From GCA-001735895 sp964651385 (GTDB lineage: Bacteria; Pseudomonadota; Gammaproteobacteria; GCA-001735895): 10,452 nt of DNA. The notes under the pieces were generated by a model. The model saw nothing but the letters and a program-made list of their open reading frames with translations. It was not told the DNA's origin and did not search any database. A program made the position numbers and the translations under genes. Below are positions 7,605 through 10,452 of this stretch, piece after piece. Each line of letters begins with the position of its first letter. The first letter of the stretch is position 1. The stretch lies in the NCBI GenBank assembly GCA_964651385.1, contig CAZYYM010000116.1:1-10452 (forward strand), given 5' to 3'.

Positions 7605-8846
7605 ATGTTAATCATTCCAGAAATTGAAATTCAACAGGGAGGTGTCATCACACTTTCCAATGCAGACGGTGGTGGAATAAAACATGACATTTCACCCCTG
7701 GAATTACTTCAACAATACCAGTCGGCCGGTGCGAAAATGGTGCAAGTTGTTGATGTTGACGCGGCTAGATCAGAACCTGAAAATAATGAACTTTTAATTA
7801 AACAGTTAATTAACGAAAGTGACATCCCGGTTCAGGTTGCTGGCGGGATTCGGACCTTATTCCAAATAAACGAATGGTTCGAGTCAGGGGCGGCACGGGT
7901 TGTTCTGGGTACAGTTGCGATCACCGATACCAACCTGGTTCTGGAAGCGGCAAACCGGCATCCGGGAGGAATCATCGTGCACCTGCCGACTAAAGATGGT
8001 TATGTCACTATCGACGGATGGAAAACTCAGACCGCTTTCAGGCCTCAGGACATTATCGTTGATCTGCAGATGACCGGTATCGCCGGTATTATCCACAAAG
8101 ATACCGAACACTCTGACTATGAATTTTCTGAAACGCTGGCTTTGACGGAACAACTCAGTCACGAGGTTTCAATTCCCGTATACTCAAGCGGCACAGTGAA
8201 AAATCTCGATGATCTGGCCAGATTACACTTTTTGCCAAATATAAATGGCGCCATTATCAGTCATGCCCTGGTTACAGGTGTTTTTAACCTTGAGGATGCT
8301 CTCAAATTAGCGTCTCAAAAAGACAAATTAGTAGAACCTGATTCGATAACACGGAATGTCGAAATGGGTATGCACAAAAGTATTCGGGCCTATCTGGCGG
8401 CCTATAACAGCTCTCAGGCGAGTCGGGTTTGGAATATCGCTCTGCGCGAAGCCATTACCGATGTCAATCCCTATATGGAGGTTTTGATTCCTCAGGTCGA
8501 TCTTGAGGTTGATCCAGAATCAATGTCGCCACGAGAAATACAGGCTTGCTACGAAAGAGAACTGGATAAATCTGATGTTTTGATTCTTCTCCTTGAGGGT
8601 GTGGAAAACAAGGCCTGGACCGGCTTCGAGTGCGGTTATGCAAGAGCGAAGGAGCAGTATATTATCGGTGTAACGTCAGAAGGCGAGATCAAAGGATTTA
8701 GCCAACTGCGTTTTGCGGCAATGTGCGATGAAATTATTTATTTCACGCCGAGTGACGATTTCAATAAATCTCACTCCGAAATCACACACCAGCTTGCGGC
8801 CAGGGTCATGCTTTTAAACGAGCAACTCGGTGAAAGTGATCACTGA
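7605..8846 (+). CDS. Fusion of a catalytically altered HisA-like barrel with a nucleoside 2-deoxyribosyltransferase-like domain
   Basis: A 413-residue two-domain protein. Residues 1-240 align with HisA, the phosphoribosyl isomerase of histidine synthesis: MLIIPEIEI start, V-D-V-D-A-A (49-54), Q-V-A-G-G-I-R (77-83), L-G-T-V-A (101-105), D-G-W (137-139), S-S-G-T-V (194-198). Both HisA catalytic aspartates differ: Asp8 is E8 and Asp127 is P128. The C-terminal phosphate loop (S-G-T-V, then I-I-S-H-A-L) departs from the usual S-G-G and I-x-G-x-A-L. Residues 257-413 resemble nucleoside 2-deoxyribosyltransferases and related nucleotide N-glycosidases: Y263-L-A-A, the S323-D324 turn, a hydrophobic strand, then G-F-E342-C-G-Y-A with the catalytic-type Glu. 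The NDT Asp six residues before that Glu is K336. It is therefore probably not a HisA; a nucleotide or nucleoside glycosidase/transferase with a phosphoribosyl-ligand sensor is a reasonable inference. ATG 7605 is chosen because HisA proteins begin exactly there; TTG 7581 would add 8 residues. Confidence 0.8.
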   Translation: MLIIPEIEIQQGGVITLSNADGGGIKHDISPLELLQQYQSAGAKMVQVVDVDAARSEPENNELLIKQLINESDIPVQVAGGIRTLFQINEWFESGAARVVLGTVAITDTNLVLEAANRHPGGIIVHLPTKDGYVTIDGWKTQTAFRPQDIIVDLQMTGIAGIIHKDTEHSDYEFSETLALTEQLSHEVSIPVYSSGTVKNLDDLARLHFLPNINGAIISHALVTGVFNLEDALKLASQKDKLVEPDSITRNVEMGMHKSIRAYLAAYNSSQASRVWNIALREAITDVNPYMEVLIPQVDLEVDPESMSPREIQACYERELDKSDVLILLLEGVENKAWTGFECGYARAKEQYIIGVTSEGEIKGFSQLRFAAMCDEIIYFTPSDDFNKSHSEITHQLAARVMLLNEQLGESDH

Positions 8847-9661
8847 ACCATTGCTGAACCGTTCTCATCCGGGATAAAAGGCGTGATCAGGATTAACAGA
8901 GAAAATTCAGGGTTATCGAGATAGTGCAGACTTTTGCTGCGCATACGGCGATGTTCTTTCAGGCTGTGATTATTGAGTATACGGGTGTCAGCGATATTCG
9001 TTTGGGGCCATTGCGCCTGTTCGGGATTTTCAAGGGTTTGCTCTAACGACAACCTCGGGCGACGTAATACAAGATCGGCATAGGTATGCAGATAGCGCGA
9101 CAGCGTGATTGTAATTTTGCCTTCCAGTTCGTAAATGGTTTGCTGGACGGAAACGGGTAAGGCCGTTTCGATCGTATTATCGGTGCCACTGCTATTATCG
9201 GAAAATTCGTTAGCGTCGCTATTTGCCAGATTCTCCACGTGAGAATCCATGGATATGTATTCGTTACCAAATTCTCGTCCGGCGCGAATCCATACAGGCA
9301 TGGCCTTTCCCTTTTCGAGCCCGGGCTGACGCCAGCCCAGGTGTGCTAGCAACTCGTAATAAGGCGACTTTTCAATTTTTTCAACCTGGTCATGCAATTG
9401 CAATTGTTCCGATGCCAATAATTGATAGGATTTTTCGGCTGCTGCCGTAATACTTTCGGGCGAGGATAAATCGAGAATTGTCTTATCCTTAAGGGGAGAA
9501 CTCAAGGGAAGGATTAATTCCTTGCCTTTGGGCCCCCGGAGGTTCTTAAAGATAATAACTTCAACATCGTAGTAACGTATTTCAGCTTCGTTTGTTTGAG
9601 CGAAGCCGGCATCGACGATCACCAGAGATAAACTGAACAGTAATAGTAGCCGAATAATCAT
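8840..9661 (-). CDS. csiV: CsiV-family peptidoglycan-binding envelope protein
   Basis: A 273-residue exported protein. The signal peptide is clear: basic start, hydrophobic core and a cleavage site after G-F-A21. The mature protein starts with Y-Y-D-V-E-V-I-I-F-K (30-39), the conserved opening of CsiV proteins, and ends with L-H-Y-L-D-N-P-E-F (245-253) and I-L-I-T-P-F, their conserved closing. In Vibrio cholerae, CsiV is a peptidoglycan-binding periplasmic protein needed for PBP1A-dependent cell-wall synthesis; the same role is inferred here. A middle stretch rich in D, N and S (about 140-165) looks disordered. The gene lies 17 nt downstream of mfd on the same strand, the usual neighbourhood for csiV, so co-transcription is likely. 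Its last 7 nt overlap the end of the convergent HisA/NDT-like gene. Confidence 0.85.
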   Translation of the reverse strand: MIIRLLLLFSLSLVIVDAGFAQTNEAEIRYYDVEVIIFKNLRGPKGKELILPLSSPLKDKTILDLSSPESITAAAEKSYQLLASEQLQLHDQVEKIEKSPYYELLAHLGWRQPGLEKGKAMPVWIRAGREFGNEYISMDSHVENLANSDANEFSDNSSGTDNTIETALPVSVQQTIYELEGKITITLSRYLHTYADLVLRRPRLSLEQTLENPEQAQWPQTNIADTRILNNHSLKEHRRMRSKSLHYLDNPEFSLLILITPFIPDENGSAMVQ

Positions 9662-9668
9662 AAATATT

Positions 9669-9675
9669 TCTCCTT
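9669..9675 (-). promoter_or_regulatory. Strong Shine-Dalgarno of csiV
   Basis: On the minus strand AAGGAGA lies 7 nt before the csiV ATG (9659-9661), inside the short gap after the mfd stop. It fixes the csiV start and shows that csiV is translated independently of mfd although probably on the same transcript. Confidence 0.75.
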
Positions 9676-9678
9676 CAA

Positions 9679-10452
9679 CTAAATATCTAAGGGAGTAGCC
9701 AGTTCTTTTAACAAGGTTTCTATCTCCTGGAAACGGAGTTCAAGTTCATCATTTTGACAGATAATGCGCAAGGTTTGTTTGCCGTCAAAGCGATATTGTG
9801 CAGGATTTGACTGAATCAAACCGACAATTTTCATTGGATCAATATTGGGCTTTATATTAAAGACGATTTTACCAGACTGTTCGCCGATATCGATCTTTTC
9901 AATGCCCAGTTCTGTCGTCTGTAACTTGATTCGTGTGATACGAAACAGATGTTTTAACGGATCCGGTAGTAGGCCGAAGCGATCAATTAATTCCATTTGC
10001 AGCTCTCGCAGTTCATTATTGTCAGCGGCAGATGCAATACGTTTGTACTCGATTAATCGATGATGTATGTCAGGAAGGAAGGATTCAGGTATCAGTGCCG
10101 GCACATGGAAATCGACTTCGGAGGGTCGCATCAACGGCGCATCGAGATCCATCGGTAAATTTGATCTGAGTGATTTTACGGCACGCTCGAGTAGTTCCGA
10201 ATACAGGGTGAAACCAATTTCAGTGATCTGGCCGCTTTGCTCATCTCCGAGTAATTCACCGGCCCCGCGAATTTCCAGATCGTGCGTGGCCAGGGTAAAT
10301 CCAACACCCAGGTCTTCCAGTGATTCTATGGCTTCCAGACGTTTTTTAGCATCGGCGGTCATTGATCGTTCTGTCGGTACGATAAGATAGGCGTAGGCGC
10401 GATGATGCGAGCGGCCGACCCGGCCACGAATCTGATGCAATTGCGCCAGTCC
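9679..10452 (-). CDS. mfd: Transcription-repair coupling factor Mfd, C-terminal part (5' end outside the window)
   Basis: The last 257 codons of mfd; the frame is open to the window edge at 10452, so the gene is cut by the window, not truncated. Mfd is the ATP-dependent translocase that removes RNA polymerase stalled at DNA damage and recruits UvrA. Seen from the N-terminal end: G-L-A-Q-L-H-Q-I-R-G-R-V-G-R-S, the superfamily 2 helicase motif VI region; the following segment (R-L-E-A-I, S-L-E-D-L-G-x-G-F, H-D-L-E-I-R-G-A-G-x-L-L-G) typical of RecG/Mfd proteins; and then the C-terminal regulatory TRCF domain (D7), including L-x-D-I-H-x-R-L-x-x-Y-K-R-I-A-S-A and L-I-D-R-F-G-L-L-P-D-P. The alignment with E. 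coli Mfd is collinear through the end. The TTG at 10440 encodes an internal Leu, not a start. Confidence 0.96.
   Translation of the reverse strand, partial: GLAQLHQIRGRVGRSHHRAYAYLIVPTERSMTADAKKRLEAIESLEDLGVGFTLATHDLEIRGAGELLGDEQSGQITEIGFTLYSELLERAVKSLRSNLPMDLDAPLMRPSEVDFHVPALIPESFLPDIHHRLIEYKRIASAADNNELRELQMELIDRFGLLPDPLKHLFRITRIKLQTTELGIEKIDIGEQSGKIVFNIKPNIDPMKIVGLIQSNPAQYRFDGKQTLRIICQNDELELRFQEIETLLKELATPLDI

Noticed and set aside
7605..8324. Simple annotation as histidine biosynthesis hisA
   Set aside because: Catalytic Asp8 and Asp127 are both replaced, a second unrelated domain follows, and no his genes are adjacent.

Overview
The window reads as chromosomal DNA of a gammaproteobacterium, probably a free-living aquatic one. 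Support comes from the mfd-csiV pair, a YgiM-type SH3/coiled-coil/anchor protein, a MetA-type acyltransferase and an HDOD signalling protein. Coding density is high. I see no tRNA, rRNA, IS element, phage gene or CRISPR array. No gene-free stretch exceeds 300 bases; the longest are the divergent gap at 6548-6779 and the remnant-bearing gap at 1882-2142.

Layout. An HDOD protein (58-933, +) faces an EamA/DMT permease (964-1881, -). Upstream of the permease, on the same strand, is what looks like the decayed C-terminus of a second EamA-type permease (1865-2074), then a complete GMC flavin oxidoreductase (2143-3771, -). From 3897 the + strand carries an uncharacterised P-loop NTPase whose stop codon overlaps the start of a divergent metA (4742-5806). 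A YgiM-like envelope protein (5837-6547, -) converges on metA. Divergent from it is a Tat-exported orphan FecR-domain protein (6780-7481, +), followed by a two-domain protein (7605-8846, +). That protein converges, with a 7-base overlap, on csiV (8840-9661, -), which sits directly downstream of the 3' end of mfd (9679 to the window edge, -).

The most unusual object is the two-domain protein at 7605-8846. A HisA-like (beta/alpha)8 barrel is joined to a nucleoside 2-deoxyribosyltransferase-like domain. Both catalytic aspartates of HisA are replaced (Asp8 to Glu, Asp127 to Pro), and the C-terminal half of the barrel's phosphate site looks eroded. In the NDT-like half, the glutamate of the F-E-x-G-Y-A motif and the preceding S-D motif are kept. 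This looks like a histidine-biosynthesis barrel repurposed as a ligand-binding or regulatory module for a nucleotide N-glycosidic-bond enzyme. That function is inference.

A second point of interest is the P-loop NTPase/metA pair. The MetA lacks the usual MPKK-x-x-TE motif and has Thr at the position where Gly or Glu sets succinyl or acetyl specificity, and it is translationally coupled to an NTPase of unknown role.

Other links are conventional. Mfd (transcription-coupled repair) and CsiV (peptidoglycan-binding partner of PBP1A activation) look like one transcription unit. The remaining genes look like single-gene units.
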